DNA from: Alphaproteobacteria bacterium
Lineage (GTDB): Bacteria; Pseudomonadota; Alphaproteobacteria; Micropepsales; Micropepsaceae
Direction of reading: 5' to 3'
Assembly (NCBI GenBank): GCA_023259375.1
Contig: JAHFQC010000055.1
Span: 1 to 35,241, forward strand
Length of the DNA: 35,241 bases
A program made the translations under genes and the position numbers. This document shows, in pieces, positions 1 through 8,404 of this stretch (position 1 is the first letter of the stretch; every line of letters starts with the position of its first letter). The notes under the pieces are model-generated. The model had not been told where the DNA came from. It saw only the letters and a program-made list of their open reading frames with translations, and did not search any database.

Positions 1-575
1 GCGAAATAACGCTGCATCGCCTGCTCGCCGAAGCTGACCGAGGCCAACGTGCCGAATTCATCATGCGGCTTGCCGGAAGTAATGGCGATCACGCCGCCGG
101 TGGCCGCAGCGGTCGGGCTGTCGACGTCGGTCGCGCCCTGCAGCGCGCTGACGCGATCCACGATTTCGGGATCGGGCATCTGGTTGGTGTAAATGGCGTA
201 GTTGCCGGTGTCGTTCAGCGGCATGCCGTCAAAGGTCAGCGAAATGTGGTTGCCGTCCTGGCCGTGCATGCGGATGTTGCCGCCCGAGGTGCCGTACGGA
301 TCGTTGTTGGTGAAGTTGATGCCCGGCATGAAGTTGAGCGACTGGAACACCGTCTGGCCGGCCGTCTGCGTCGAAAGGAAGTCGCTGGTGATGACCGACT
401 TTTCCTTGGCGACCGGGGCGGCATTCATCAGACCGTTCAGGTTGGCGCGCACGCCGGTGACCACAACGGTTTCGACGTCCTGCGTACCGGTCGACTGAGC
501 GAATGCCGGTACAACTGCAAGCGCCATGAGCGCGGCCGGGGCAACGCTCGTGAACAGTCTCTTGCTTACTCTCAT
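1..575 (-). CDS. TonB-dependent receptor, N-terminal part (runs off the window)
   Basis: Outer-membrane receptor that would take up a large or scarce substrate using TonB energy. About 191 residues are visible, starting at ATG 575. A signal peptide ends near residue 26 (cleavage after AFA). It is followed by a TonB-box-like stretch, DVETVVVTG, and then the plug domain, with FMPGINFTNND, an RMHGQDGN segment, FDGMPLND and a TAAATGGVIAI segment. GAGGGG lies about 8 nt before the ATG. The barrel is outside the window, so the substrate cannot be read. It lies downstream of the nucleoside phosphorylase gene on the same strand, which makes a nucleoside or nucleotide substrate possible, but the 438-bp gap argues for its own promoter. 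Confidence 0.88.
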   Translation of the reverse strand, partial: MRVSKRLFTSVAPAALMALAVVPAFAQSTGTQDVETVVVTGVRANLNGLMNAAPVAKEKSVITSDFLSTQTAGQTVFQSLNFMPGINFTNNDPYGTSGGNIRMHGQDGNHISLTFDGMPLNDTGNYAIYTNQMPDPEIVDRVSALQGATDVDSPTAAATGGVIAITSGKPHDEFGTLASVSFGEQAMQRYF

Positions 576-1013
576 TGTTTACCCCTCAAAAAGGTTTGGT
601 TCTCGCACCAAGGACGGCGGTGCTCTTCTCCTACGCCGCACTACGGTGGCGCCTAAACGTGCGTTGTGGCCGTGCTGTGAAAGCTCGATGACGACATCGC
701 AATCTTTCCAGACACTCTCGTTGAAACGCACGTCCGCGCCCCCGACTAAACCGGCCTCACCCCGAGACCGGAATTCGCAACTGCAGCAACTGCTACGGCA
801 ACAGCCTGCCTATAGGGGATTTATCACGTAGCTTTCGTGACAGAGGAGTCGCTTCCCGGCCACATTCACTGAAAAATGCAGTAGGGGTGCGCGTGTCGCA
901 CACCTTTGCTAGTGCGACTAATTTGCACCTGCACCGTCATAATTATTAAATTCCAGAAACGAATTCCGAAACGCACAATCATGACAGACGATCTATGCTG
1001 CGCTGCAGCACAA
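576..1013. other. 438-bp intergenic region upstream of the TonB receptor
   Basis: No convincing gene is present; open frames here are short and show no family features. The region must hold the receptor's promoter. It contains a hairpin just past the pnp stop (996-1010) and two small inverted repeats that could be operators. One has 5-bp arms TCACG/CGTGA at 824-840 and the other has GTGCG/CGCAC arms at 887-901. An AT-rich patch lies near 938-953. I could not assign -35/-10 boxes with confidence. Confidence 0.5.
996..1010 (-). terminator. Possible terminator hairpin after pnp
   Basis: A perfect 6-bp stem, TGCTGC/GCAGCA, with a 3-nt loop begins 3 nt after the pnp stop codon on the minus strand. 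There is no run of T after it, so it is either a weak terminator or an mRNA 3'-end stabiliser. Confidence 0.3.
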
Positions 1014-1838
1014 CTAGAGCGATCTTACGAACTTACGCAAAAGTTGTTCGAGCTGTTGCCCTGCCTGGGCGGCGATCGCCAGCGTCTCTTCGTGCGATTG
1101 CGCCGACGGAGCGAGGCCGGTGCCGTAGTTGGTGACGATCGAAATCCCCGCCACTTTTATCCCTGCGTGCCGCGCCACCAAGCATTCCGGCACCGTCGAC
1201 ATGCCGACCAGATCGGCACCTAATTTGGCAAACATACGAATTTCGGCGGCGGTTTCGAAATTGGGGCCGAGGACGAAAATATACACGCCCTTCTTCAGGG
1301 GCACGCCCGCCGCAGCGGCTGCAGTTTCCAATTTCGCCCGCAGATCGCTGTCGTACGGCGCGCTCATGTCGGGAAAGCGCGGCCCGAAACTGTCGTCGTT
1401 GGGTCCGATCAGCGGATTGAACTGAGCAAAATTGATGTGATCCTCGATCATCACGATCGAGCCCGGCCCGAGATCGGTCCGCAGACCGCCGGCGGCATTG
1501 GTCAGGACCAGCGTTTCGACGCCGAGCCGCTTGAGAATACGAATCGGCGTGGCGATCGCGGCGCCGCCATGACCCTCATAGGCGTGAATGCGTCCCTGCA
1601 TGACGGCTATGCGCTTGCCGTCCAGCGTACCGACGATCAGGTTGCCCGAATGGCCGACCACGGTGGAGCGCGAAAAGCCCGGAATGTCCCCGAACGGAAC
1701 GGTTGTTGCGTCGGAAAGGCCTTTGGCGAAACCTCCGAGCCCACTGCCGAGCACAATGGCGGTTTTGGGAAAGTCGGGGATGCGGGCCTGAACGGCCGCG
1801 ACACCACTGGCGATCAACGCGGAGGTTTCCTGTGTCAT
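1014..1838 (-). CDS. punA: Purine nucleoside phosphorylase (inosine/guanosine type, trimeric class)
   Basis: Cytosolic enzyme that splits inosine, guanosine and their deoxy forms with phosphate into base and (deoxy)ribose-1-phosphate. It is 274 residues long, usual for this class. Phosphate-binding motifs are GSGLG (31-35) and RIHAYEGH (83-90); TNAAGG (113-118) also fits the family. The purine-site motif is FETAAE (194-199), with GMST at 212-215. Asn237 in VTNYG is the residue that marks 6-oxopurine specificity, where the methylthioadenosine enzymes have Asp. HEE at 249-251 matches the ribose-binding His of the family. Its frame stays open upstream, but homology starts at MTQETS. The Shine-Dalgarno is poor (AAGGG almost touching the ATG). 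It is divergent from deoB, which uses its pentose-1-phosphate product. Confidence 0.93.
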   Translation of the reverse strand: MTQETSALIASGVAAVQARIPDFPKTAIVLGSGLGGFAKGLSDATTVPFGDIPGFSRSTVVGHSGNLIVGTLDGKRIAVMQGRIHAYEGHGGAAIATPIRILKRLGVETLVLTNAAGGLRTDLGPGSIVMIEDHINFAQFNPLIGPNDDSFGPRFPDMSAPYDSDLRAKLETAAAAAGVPLKKGVYIFVLGPNFETAAEIRMFAKLGADLVGMSTVPECLVARHAGIKVAGISIVTNYGTGLAPSAQSHEETLAIAAQAGQQLEQLLRKFVRSL

Positions 1839-1884
1839 GCCCTTAGGGGTAGCAGTGCTATGCGCAGATGGACAAGGGTGCGGT

Positions 1885-1896
1885 TTGTTGGAACAA
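1885..1896. promoter_or_regulatory. Short palindrome in the divergent pnp/deoB control region (possible operator)
   Basis: TTGTTGGAACAA has 5-bp inverted arms with a 2-nt spacer. It lies in the 105-bp gap between the divergent pnp and deoB genes, 47 bp before deoB. A nucleoside-responsive repressor binding between the two genes would fit, but the palindrome is short and no regulator gene is visible nearby. Confidence 0.3.
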
Positions 1897-1943
1897 TAAT
1901 CATGCACTGCTTTTGCCTCGCCGTTTGCGAGAGTTAGGACGAT

Positions 1944-3134
1944 ATGCGCGCGATTGTTGGAGTTCTGGATTCTTTCGGTATCGGCTCGGCACCGGATGCG
2001 GACCGCTTCGGCGACGCCGGCGCCAATACCTTCGGCCGGATCTGGGAAGGCTGCTCCAAGGCGCCGCGCGGGATGATGCAGATCCCCAACCTGATGGCAC
2101 TCGGTCTCGGCCGAGCGGCGCACATGGTTGATCCGTCCCTGCCCGCCTTCGACGGCATGACGGCCCAAGGGCTGTTCGGGGCGGCGCAGGAACTATCAAA
2201 GGGTAAGGACACGCCGAGCGGCCACTGGGAAATGATGGGCCTGCCGGTGGAAGAAGACTGGGGCTATTTCCCCAAGACGGTGCCGACCTTCCCGGCCGAA
2301 CTAACCGAAGCGGTGATCCGCGAAGGCAAGCTGCCGGGCATTCTCGCCGACTGCCACGCCTCGGGCACCGAAATCATCGAACAGTTCGGCGAGGAGCACA
2401 TCAGAACGGGCAAGCCGATCTGCTACACCTCGGCGGACTCCGTTTATCAGATTGCCGCGCACGAAACCCATTTCGGTCTCGAACGCCTCTACGAGCTTTG
2501 CCACATCGTGCGCAAACTGGTGGACCCGTATCGCATCGGACGGGTGATCGCGCGCCCGTTCGTCGGCGAGAAGCCCGGCGAATTCCAGCGCACCGGCAAT
2601 CGCCACGACTATGCGACCCCGCCTTATCGCCCGACCGTGCTCGACGTCGCCAAAGCGGCGGGGCGCGAAGTAATCGGCATCGGCAAAATTCCCGATATCT
2701 TCGCCCATTCCGGCGTGACCCAAGAAATCGTGGCGCACACCAATGCCGAGGTGTTCGACGCCACCATCGCTCAAACCAAGAATGCGCCGGACGGGTCGCT
2801 GGTGTTCGCCAACTTCGTCGACTTCGACACGCTGTTCGGCCACCGCCGCAATCTGCTCGGCTACGCCGGTGCGCTGGAAGCGTTCGACAAGCGCATTCCC
2901 GATCTCGCGGAAGTATTGAAGCCGGGCGACCTCGTCATCTTCACGGCCGATCACGGCTGCGATCCGACCTGGACCGGCACCGATCATACCCGCGAGCACA
3001 TTCCGGTTCTCGCCTTCGGTCCCGGTATCGCGCCCGGCCCGATCGGCATCCGCACCACCTTTGCCGATATCGGCCAATCCATTGCCCAGCATCTGGGCCT
3101 GAACTCCATGCCTGTAGGGACAAGCTTCCTGTGA
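1944..3134 (+). CDS. deoB: Phosphopentomutase
   Basis: Interconverts (deoxy)ribose-1-phosphate and (deoxy)ribose-5-phosphate, linking the phosphorylases to DeoC and the pentose phosphate pathway. It is 396 residues long, close to the usual 390-410. The alkaline-phosphatase-superfamily metal site begins with Asp9-Ser10. The KDTPSGHWE segment (88-96) holds the region phosphorylated during catalysis. The C-terminal metal motif [19 protein letters not shown] is intact. AGGAC lies just before the ATG. It is the first gene of a two-gene operon; its stop overlaps the start of amn (GTGA), so the two are probably translationally coupled. Confidence 0.96.
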   Translation: MRAIVGVLDSFGIGSAPDADRFGDAGANTFGRIWEGCSKAPRGMMQIPNLMALGLGRAAHMVDPSLPAFDGMTAQGLFGAAQELSKGKDTPSGHWEMMGLPVEEDWGYFPKTVPTFPAELTEAVIREGKLPGILADCHASGTEIIEQFGEEHIRTGKPICYTSADSVYQIAAHETHFGLERLYELCHIVRKLVDPYRIGRVIARPFVGEKPGEFQRTGNRHDYATPPYRPTVLDVAKAAGREVIGIGKIPDIFAHSGVTQEIVAHTNAEVFDATIAQTKNAPDGSLVFANFVDFDTLFGHRRNLLGYAGALEAFDKRIPDLAEVLKPGDLVIFTADHGCDPTWTGTDHTREHIPVLAFGPGIAPGPIGIRTTFADIGQSIAQHLGLNSMPVGTSFL

Positions 3135-4582
3135 CACCTATTCTTTCCGACGACGTCGCCACCGATCTGCAACGCTGCGACAACCCCGAAGCCGCTTATC
3201 AGCGCCTGGTCGCGCTTTACGACGAGGCGACCGGCGACATCGAACGCGCCTTCGCCGATTTCGCCAAAGGCGAGCCCAAGCATGGGCCCGATCCGGTCTA
3301 TCCCTATCTCTGCGCCGATGTGAGCTATGACGACAGTCTCGGCTCCAACACGCTGGCGTTCGGCAAGGTGACGAGCCCGGGCCGCTACGGCAGCACCATC
3401 ACCCAGCCGCGGCTGTTCCATAATTATCTGATCGAACAACTCACGCTGCTGACGCAGTACTACAACACAACCATCTATGTCGGGCGTTCGCGGACGCCGA
3501 TCCCGCTGACCTTTGCGGTGGAACGCGCTTCCGCCATCGATGCCAAGAAGCGGCGCAAGCTGATCGAGTATTTCGCCCTGCCGCGGCTCGACGAAGCCCA
3601 CGACCGCCTTGCCGACGGCGGCGAATGGCCGGGCCCGGGTCCCGCCCCGCTGTCGCTGTTCTCGGCATCGCGCGTGGATTTCTCGCTGCATCGCCTGCGC
3701 CATTATTGCGGCTCCGACGCTGGCTATTTCCAGAACTTCGTGCTGTTCACCAACTACCAGCGCTACATCGACGAGTTCGCGGTCTATGGCCAGGCCGAAG
3801 TGGCGGCGGGACGCGCCCGCGCTTTTGTCGAGCCGGGCAACCGCGTCATCGAACAGGGCAAAGAGCCGTCGTGCCCGCCGCTCACCAAGCAGCCGCAGAT
3901 GCCGACCTATCATCTGGTGCAGCCGGGCAACATGGGCATCACTTTGGTCAACATCGGCGTCGGACCGTCGAATGCCAAGACCATTACCGATCACCTCGCC
4001 GTGCTGCGCCCGCATGTCTGGCTGATGGTCGGCCATTGCGGCGGCCTGCGCGGCAACCAGCGGCTGGGCGACTACGTGCTGGCGCACGCCTATCTGCGCG
4101 ACGACCAGGTACTCGACGAAATGCTGCCGCGGGAAATCCCGGTGCCGCCGATCGCCGAAGTCCAGCTTGCGCTGACCAAAGCGGTGAGCGAAATCACCGG
4201 CGGGACCGGACAGGTGCTGAAGGAACGCCTGCGCACCGGCACCGTCGTCACCACCGACGACCGCAATTGGGAACTGCGCTATGCCGAACAGGCACGACGG
4301 TTCAACCAGTCGCGCGCCATCGCCATCGACATGGAGAGCGCCACCATCGCCGCCAACGGCTACCGCTTCCGCGTGCCCTACGGGACGCTGCTCTGCGTTT
4401 CTGACCGGCCGCTGCACGGCGAGATCAAGCTGCCTGGTATGGCCGACGCCTTCTACGAGGAGCGCGTCAGCCAGCACCTGCAGATCGGTATCCGCGCACT
4501 CGAACTGCTGCGCAAAGAAGCCCAGAACGGCACGCTCCATTCGCGCAAACTGAGGAGCTTCACCGAACCGGCGTTCCGGTAG
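3131..4582 (+). CDS. amn: AMP nucleosidase
   Basis: Hydrolyses AMP to adenine and ribose-5-phosphate in the cytosol. It is 483 residues long, almost exactly the size of E. coli Amn. The N-terminal domain carries the family's [10 protein letters not shown] region, and the C-terminal half is the nucleoside-phosphorylase-like catalytic domain. That domain has [20 protein letters not shown], the HCGGLR motif and a [19 protein letters not shown] block containing the catalytic-site Glu. The start is GTG at 3131, overlapping the deoB stop by four bases. The frame extends upstream inside deoB, but only this start begins the family homology. Its product adenine is the substrate of the adenine deaminase at 14851-15846. 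The family is known to be controlled by ATP and phosphate; that has not been shown here. Confidence 0.95.
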   Translation: MTPILSDDVATDLQRCDNPEAAYQRLVALYDEATGDIERAFADFAKGEPKHGPDPVYPYLCADVSYDDSLGSNTLAFGKVTSPGRYGSTITQPRLFHNYLIEQLTLLTQYYNTTIYVGRSRTPIPLTFAVERASAIDAKKRRKLIEYFALPRLDEAHDRLADGGEWPGPGPAPLSLFSASRVDFSLHRLRHYCGSDAGYFQNFVLFTNYQRYIDEFAVYGQAEVAAGRARAFVEPGNRVIEQGKEPSCPPLTKQPQMPTYHLVQPGNMGITLVNIGVGPSNAKTITDHLAVLRPHVWLMVGHCGGLRGNQRLGDYVLAHAYLRDDQVLDEMLPREIPVPPIAEVQLALTKAVSEITGGTGQVLKERLRTGTVVTTDDRNWELRYAEQARRFNQSRAIAIDMESATIAANGYRFRVPYGTLLCVSDRPLHGEIKLPGMADAFYEERVSQHLQIGIRALELLRKEAQNGTLHSRKLRSFTEPAFR

Positions 4583-4689
4583 CGGTGCAAAGTGCCCAAG
4601 AACGGATTCTGATCGTTCCCCTTCCCTTAGGACTTGAGCCCTTGCCCGGACTCACGCAATTCTGTCGGCCGGGCTAGCCGAGACAGGTC

Positions 4690-5247
4690 ATGGGCTGGAA
4701 ACGGGGATTGGCCGGCATCATTGGGTTCGCGCTATGCGTCGCGCCGGTTTATGCGGACGACGCCGAGCCGAGCTATTGCCAGACGCACGCGTCGGACTCG
4801 GTGTCGAGCTATCTCGGCGGCTTGGTCCGCCTTTGCGGCTGGTCGGTCGGATTGTCGGATTCACCCGCGCCGGTCGCCACGCCCGCGGTAACACCACCGC
4901 CCCCGCCGCCACCACCGGAGACAAAGGTGTTTGTGGTATTCTTCGCCTCCGGCGACATGGACCTCAACGATCCGGCCAAGCAGACCGTCTCCGAAGCCGT
5001 GCAGGCGGCCAAAACCGGCGGCTTCGCCAAGATCCATCTCGTCGGTAATACCGATACCGCCGAAGACGATGCCTATGTGCTGTCGCTCGCTCGAGCCCAG
5101 GCGGTGCGCGATCAGATGCAGGTCTACGGCCTCACCACGGCCGCGTTCGACACGGTCGGCAAAGCGGCGAGCGATCTGAAAATCCCTACCCCGCCCCACA
5201 CCAAGGAAAACCTGAACCGGCGCGTGCTGATTGTGCTGGAGAAATAG
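4690..5247 (+). CDS. Secreted OmpA-like domain protein
   Basis: A 185-residue protein with a signal peptide (about 1-22, cleaved after VYA), a short Cys-containing mature N-terminus (Cys30 and Cys49, which could pair) and a proline-rich linker with runs of Pro (about 60-77). The C-terminal domain resembles the OmpA/Pal peptidoglycan-binding fold: FFASGDMDL, HLVGNTDTAEDDAYVLSLARAQAV in outline, and the closing NRRVLIVL. Family members bind the diaminopimelate of peptidoglycan. There is no lipobox and no barrel, so it is probably periplasmic and wall-associated. It is 107 bp downstream of amn and probably has its own promoter. Confidence 0.75.
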   Translation: MGWKRGLAGIIGFALCVAPVYADDAEPSYCQTHASDSVSSYLGGLVRLCGWSVGLSDSPAPVATPAVTPPPPPPPPETKVFVVFFASGDMDLNDPAKQTVSEAVQAAKTGGFAKIHLVGNTDTAEDDAYVLSLARAQAVRDQMQVYGLTTAAFDTVGKAASDLKIPTPPHTKENLNRRVLIVLEK

Positions 5248-5280
5248 GGTTTCCTCCGTTGGCGGCGCTGTGTCGCATAA

Positions 5281-5297
5281 CCTAGCGGCTCGCTAGG
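5281..5297. terminator. Perfect hairpin between the OmpA-like gene and the MFS gene
   Basis: CCTAGCG-GCT-CGCTAGG is a 7-bp perfect stem with a 3-nt loop, 33 nt past the OmpA-like stop and about 80 nt before the transporter. Only a short AATTT follows, so it could be a weak terminator or an operator for the efflux gene. Confidence 0.35.
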
Positions 5298-5375
5298 CGT
5301 AATTTCGCTTCAGCCCGCTCCCGCCACCCGCATTCCTGCGCCTGACGCCTGCCTTTCGGGCTCGTCAGTGTGCGC

Positions 5376-6953
5376 ATGAATACCCACGTCGAAACGCCCA
5401 AGAAGCATCATTACAAGAGCCCGTTCGAGCTCAGGGTCGTGGTGTTGTGCGCCATGACCGGCGTCTTGATGCAGGCGCTGAACACCACCATTGCCAACGT
5501 CGCGCTGCCCTACATGCAAGGCGGGCTTTCGGCCTCGCGCGAACAGGTGACCTGGGTTCTCACCTCCTACATCGCTGCGGCGGCGATCATGACGGCCCCG
5601 GTCGGCTGGCTGGCGGCGCGGTTCGGCAAGAAGAACGTCTTCATCGCGTCGCTGATCGGCTTCACCATCACCTCGATGCTGTGCGGCACCGCCGAGAACC
5701 TGACCGAGATGGTGGTCTTCCGGCTGCTGCAAGGCGTGCTCGGCGCGGCCATGGCGCCGCTGTCGCAAGCCATCATGTTCGACCTCTATCCGCCGGAGGA
5801 ACGCGGCCAGGCGATGGCCTATTTCGGCATCGGCGTGATGTTGGGCCCGATCCTGGGGCCGACGCTGGGCGGCTATCTCACCGACTATTACAGCTGGCGC
5901 TGGATCTTCTACGTCAACGTGCCGTTCGGCATTCTCGCCACCATCGGCATGGTTGCCTTCTTCAAGGACAACAAATCGGACGCGTCGCTGAAGTTCGACT
6001 GGTCCGGTTTCGGCTTCATGGCGCTCGGCGTCGGCGCGCTACAACTGATGCTCGACCGCGGCACGACGCAGGACTGGTTCTCGTCGGGCGAAATCATCGT
6101 CGAATGCACGCTGGCCGCGCTGGGCTTCTATCTCTTCGTCGTGCACTTGCTGACATACGGCAAGCCGTTCCTGCAGAAGGACGTCTTTCGCGACCGCAAT
6201 TTCGTTTTGGCGATGGTGCTGCAGTTCGTCGTCGGCGCGATCCTTTTGGCATCTACGGCCTTGATCCCGCCCTTCCTGCAAAACCTCTCCGGCTACTCCG
6301 TCACCGAGACCGGCCTGCTGCTCGGCCCGCGCGGCTTCGGCACCATTGCGGCGATGCTGCTGGTCGGCCGGCTGTCCAACCACACCGACCCACGCATCAT
6401 GATGACCATCGGCGCCAGCTTCATGATCTGGTCGTTGTGGCAGATGTCGCTGTGGACGCCCTCGGTGGAGATGCCTGAGCTCTATTTCACGACCATCGTG
6501 CAGGGCTTCGGCATGGGTCTGATTTTCACGCCGCTGCAGCTCGTCGCCTTCGCCACCATGACCGGAAAACTGCGCCCTGATGGAACGGCGCTGATGAACC
6601 TGATCCGCAACGTCGGCAGTGCCATCGGCATATCGATCACCACGACATTCCTGTCCAACATGATGCAGTCGGTGCACGCCGATCTGTCGCGCTACGCCAC
6701 GCCGTTCAACCGGGCCATCGGAATAAACGGACCGTCGCTGTTCGAGAACCTGTCGCTGCCGGCGACACGGACCGCGTTCGACGTCGCCTTGCGCATCCGC
6801 GCCGCCATCGACGCCTACGCCAGCGATTTCCGCTTCATGTTCTACGTGTCGCTGATTGCCTTCCCGGTGATCTGGCTGCTGGAGCGGCCAGCCTATTCGC
6901 TCGCCGGACGCGCGCCCCAGTCTGCAACCAAAGAAACTACAACGCCATCGTGA
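5376..6953 (+). CDS. DHA2-family (EmrB/QacA-type) MFS drug transporter
   Basis: Inner-membrane proton antiporter of the 14-helix DHA2 branch, 525 residues. Helix 1 has the family sequence LNTTIANVALPYM, and the loop 2-3 motif is GWLAARFGKKN. VMLGPILGPTLGGYL is the helix-5 antiporter motif C, followed by WRWIFYVNVPFG. ATG 5376 is chosen; an in-frame GTG at 5370 adds two residues, and neither has a clear Shine-Dalgarno. No EmrA-type adaptor or outer-membrane channel gene lies beside it, so it either acts alone or uses a partner coded elsewhere. The substrate is unknown. Its 3' end overlaps the convergent GNAT gene by 17 bp. Confidence 0.9.
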   Translation: MNTHVETPKKHHYKSPFELRVVVLCAMTGVLMQALNTTIANVALPYMQGGLSASREQVTWVLTSYIAAAAIMTAPVGWLAARFGKKNVFIASLIGFTITSMLCGTAENLTEMVVFRLLQGVLGAAMAPLSQAIMFDLYPPEERGQAMAYFGIGVMLGPILGPTLGGYLTDYYSWRWIFYVNVPFGILATIGMVAFFKDNKSDASLKFDWSGFGFMALGVGALQLMLDRGTTQDWFSSGEIIVECTLAALGFYLFVVHLLTYGKPFLQKDVFRDRNFVLAMVLQFVVGAILLASTALIPPFLQNLSGYSVTETGLLLGPRGFGTIAAMLLVGRLSNHTDPRIMMTIGASFMIWSLWQMSLWTPSVEMPELYFTTIVQGFGMGLIFTPLQLVAFATMTGKLRPDGTALMNLIRNVGSAIGISITTTFLSNMMQSVHADLSRYATPFNRAIGINGPSLFENLSLPATRTAFDVALRIRAAIDAYASDFRFMFYVSLIAFPVIWLLERPAYSLAGRAPQSATKETTTPS

Positions 6954-7368
6954 ACAGGAAAGCGCGTTTTTCGAAGCCGCGCCGCTCGTAGAATTCATGC
7001 GCTTCGGTACGGTGGAAGGCGCTGTCGAGTTCGATCCGGCCGCAGCCGGTCTTGCGGGCGATCTCCACGACATAATCGAGCAGCGCGCCGCCGATCCCCT
7101 GCCCGCGCGAAGCCTCATCCACGACCAGCTCGTCGAGGCTTGCGAGCAAGGCTTCCTGCCAGAGGCTGCTCTTCATGCTGAACGATGCGAACCCGACGAT
7201 TTCGCCGTTCTCCGTTGCGCAGACATAGCGCTGTGTCGTCGAGGCCAGCCCCCGGTCAAACGCGCCGCGCAGTTTGGAGAGATTTTGCGCCTTTTGCGGC
7301 CAAAGCTGCACCAGCACCGCCGCGACCTGCTGAAAGTCGGCGGAAACGCATTTACGAATTTGAGCCAT
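6937..7368 (-). CDS. GNAT-family N-acetyltransferase
   Basis: A 143-residue single-domain acetyltransferase. The acetyl-CoA motif A is LDELVVDEASRGQGIG, with the RGQGIGG pyrophosphate loop. Motif B follows near the C-terminus (RRGFEKRAFLFTMAL). The layout resembles the aminoglycoside 6'-acetyltransferase-like branch, but the substrate cannot be read from sequence. The start at MAQIRK (7368) is preferred over an in-frame start 27 bp upstream because it matches family N-termini. It overlaps the MFS gene tail-to-tail by 17 bp. Confidence 0.82.
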   Translation of the reverse strand: MAQIRKCVSADFQQVAAVLVQLWPQKAQNLSKLRGAFDRGLASTTQRYVCATENGEIVGFASFSMKSSLWQEALLASLDELVVDEASRGQGIGGALLDYVVEIARKTGCGRIELDSAFHRTEAHEFYERRGFEKRAFLFTMAL

Positions 7369-7422
7369 CACACCCCACGCCAAACCGAATCCCAATTGCC
7401 AGCGCAGGATAGCAGAGGGAGG

Positions 7423-7836
7423 TTAATCGCGTCGCAACCGGACCACCACGTCGACGCGGGAAATCCGGCGGCCTTCGGGCAGCGGCGGCATGACCTTCAG
7501 GCCGGTTTCAGCCTCGGTGACACCGACCAGGCGGCGTTCGTCCTCGAAATAGAAATACTGGTGATTGTCCGGGTTGATATCGAAATACCGCCCTGAATCG
7601 ATGGAAACCTCGCGCACCATGCCGGCGTCGCAGAAACTGTGCAGCGTGCCGTAGACCGTCGCCAGCGAGACCTTCACGCCGTTGCGCTGGGCAAAGCTGT
7701 GCAGGCCCTCGGCCGTCACCGCTTCTTTGCACGAGGAGAACAGCAAGTGTGCCAATTCGCGACGCCGGCGGGTCGGCCGCAACCCTGCCTTGCGCAAACG
7801 CGCGATCGTCACTTCGTCAATTTCCGGGATCTGCAA
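7423..7836 (-). CDS. irr: Irr-like Fur-family iron/heme-responsive regulator
   Basis: Cytosolic DNA-binding regulator of 137 residues. The N-terminus reads ARLRKAGLRPTRRRRELAHL. The winged-helix recognition region is VKVSLATVYGTLHSF (54-68). The C-terminal half ends with PEGRRISRVDVVVRLR, a tail typical of Irr rather than Fur or Zur. There are no CxxC zinc motifs. In Irr proteins a His-rich heme site follows the FDxN segment; here it reads NHQYFY, with only one of the usual three consecutive His. The start is the TTG at 7836, because GAGGGG sits 5 nt before it; the frame remains open to an ATG at 7989, but that would add about 50 low-complexity residues. It is divergent from the metal-uptake pair. 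Confidence 0.83.
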   Translation of the reverse strand: MQIPEIDEVTIARLRKAGLRPTRRRRELAHLLFSSCKEAVTAEGLHSFAQRNGVKVSLATVYGTLHSFCDAGMVREVSIDSGRYFDINPDNHQYFYFEDERRLVGVTEAETGLKVMPPLPEGRRISRVDVVVRLRRD

Positions 7837-7965
7837 GGAAGCCCCTCGGCCAGTGCGGCCCGCCGCGGAAGCCCCACGTCTGCGGTCGGTCGCTGGATTG
7901 GGCTCACAAACCTTGCCGGATCGGTAAGTTGCGGCCGGTAGCCGTTTTCCATTAGGCTTGCTGCG

Positions 7966-8331
7966 ATGCGGGAACATCGACGACACCACGCGGCGACGAA
8001 CGGGGCTTTACGGACCCTGCTCAACCTTGTCGTGCTGTTCACATTTACCCTGCAGGCTTTCCTGGTTCAGACGCATTTGCATAACCTGCCGGTATCGCTT
8101 CAGCCCTCCACGGTGACGGCCTCAGCGCCCGCCTCCAAGGCGCCGCTCGACGCCGACAAGTGCTTCCTCTGCCAGGAATATGTGCATAACGGCACGTATC
8201 TGACCCCAGCCGCCGCCGCGGTGCTGCCGCCGAGCGCGGTGGTGTCGCTGCTGCCGCGCCTGATCGAGCTGGTCGCCGCCGCGCGGCCGCTAAGCCACAA
8301 CTGGATGGGACGGGCACCTCCGCGCGTCTGA
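7966..8331 (+). CDS. DUF2946-like small membrane protein
   Basis: A 121-residue protein with an N-terminal membrane helix (about 15-35), a region with HLHN and a KCFLCQ (CxxC) motif, a second hydrophobic stretch near 85-108, and a C-terminus ending WMGRAPPRV. The CxxC motif and the RxPP-type ending match the DUF2946 family, whose members are often coded just before TonB-dependent metal receptors, as here. The CxxC and His residues suggest metal binding at the periplasmic face, which is inference. The Shine-Dalgarno is weak. It is likely co-transcribed with the receptor 73 bp downstream. Confidence 0.62.
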   Translation: MREHRRHHAATNGALRTLLNLVVLFTFTLQAFLVQTHLHNLPVSLQPSTVTASAPASKAPLDADKCFLCQEYVHNGTYLTPAAAAVLPPSAVVSLLPRLIELVAAARPLSHNWMGRAPPRV

Positions 8332-8404
8332 CGGTGCCCGAATATCGCGCTGCCGCACCTTGCGTGCGAGCGGCTTCGCATCCCATTCGTTGTGGAGAAT
8401 TACC

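Noticed and set aside
2498..3130. Open upstream extension of the amn frame (about 210 residues)
   Set aside because: It lies inside deoB in another frame and has no AMP nucleosidase similarity; the GTG at 3131 gives the family length.
2984..4540. Long minus-strand open frame opposite deoB and amn
   Set aside because: A mirror of GC-rich codons on the other strand; the plus-strand protein is a well-conserved enzyme.
7423..7836. Zur (zinc regulator) as the identity of the Fur-family protein
   Set aside because: It lacks the CxxC pairs of Zur and has the Irr-type C-terminus.
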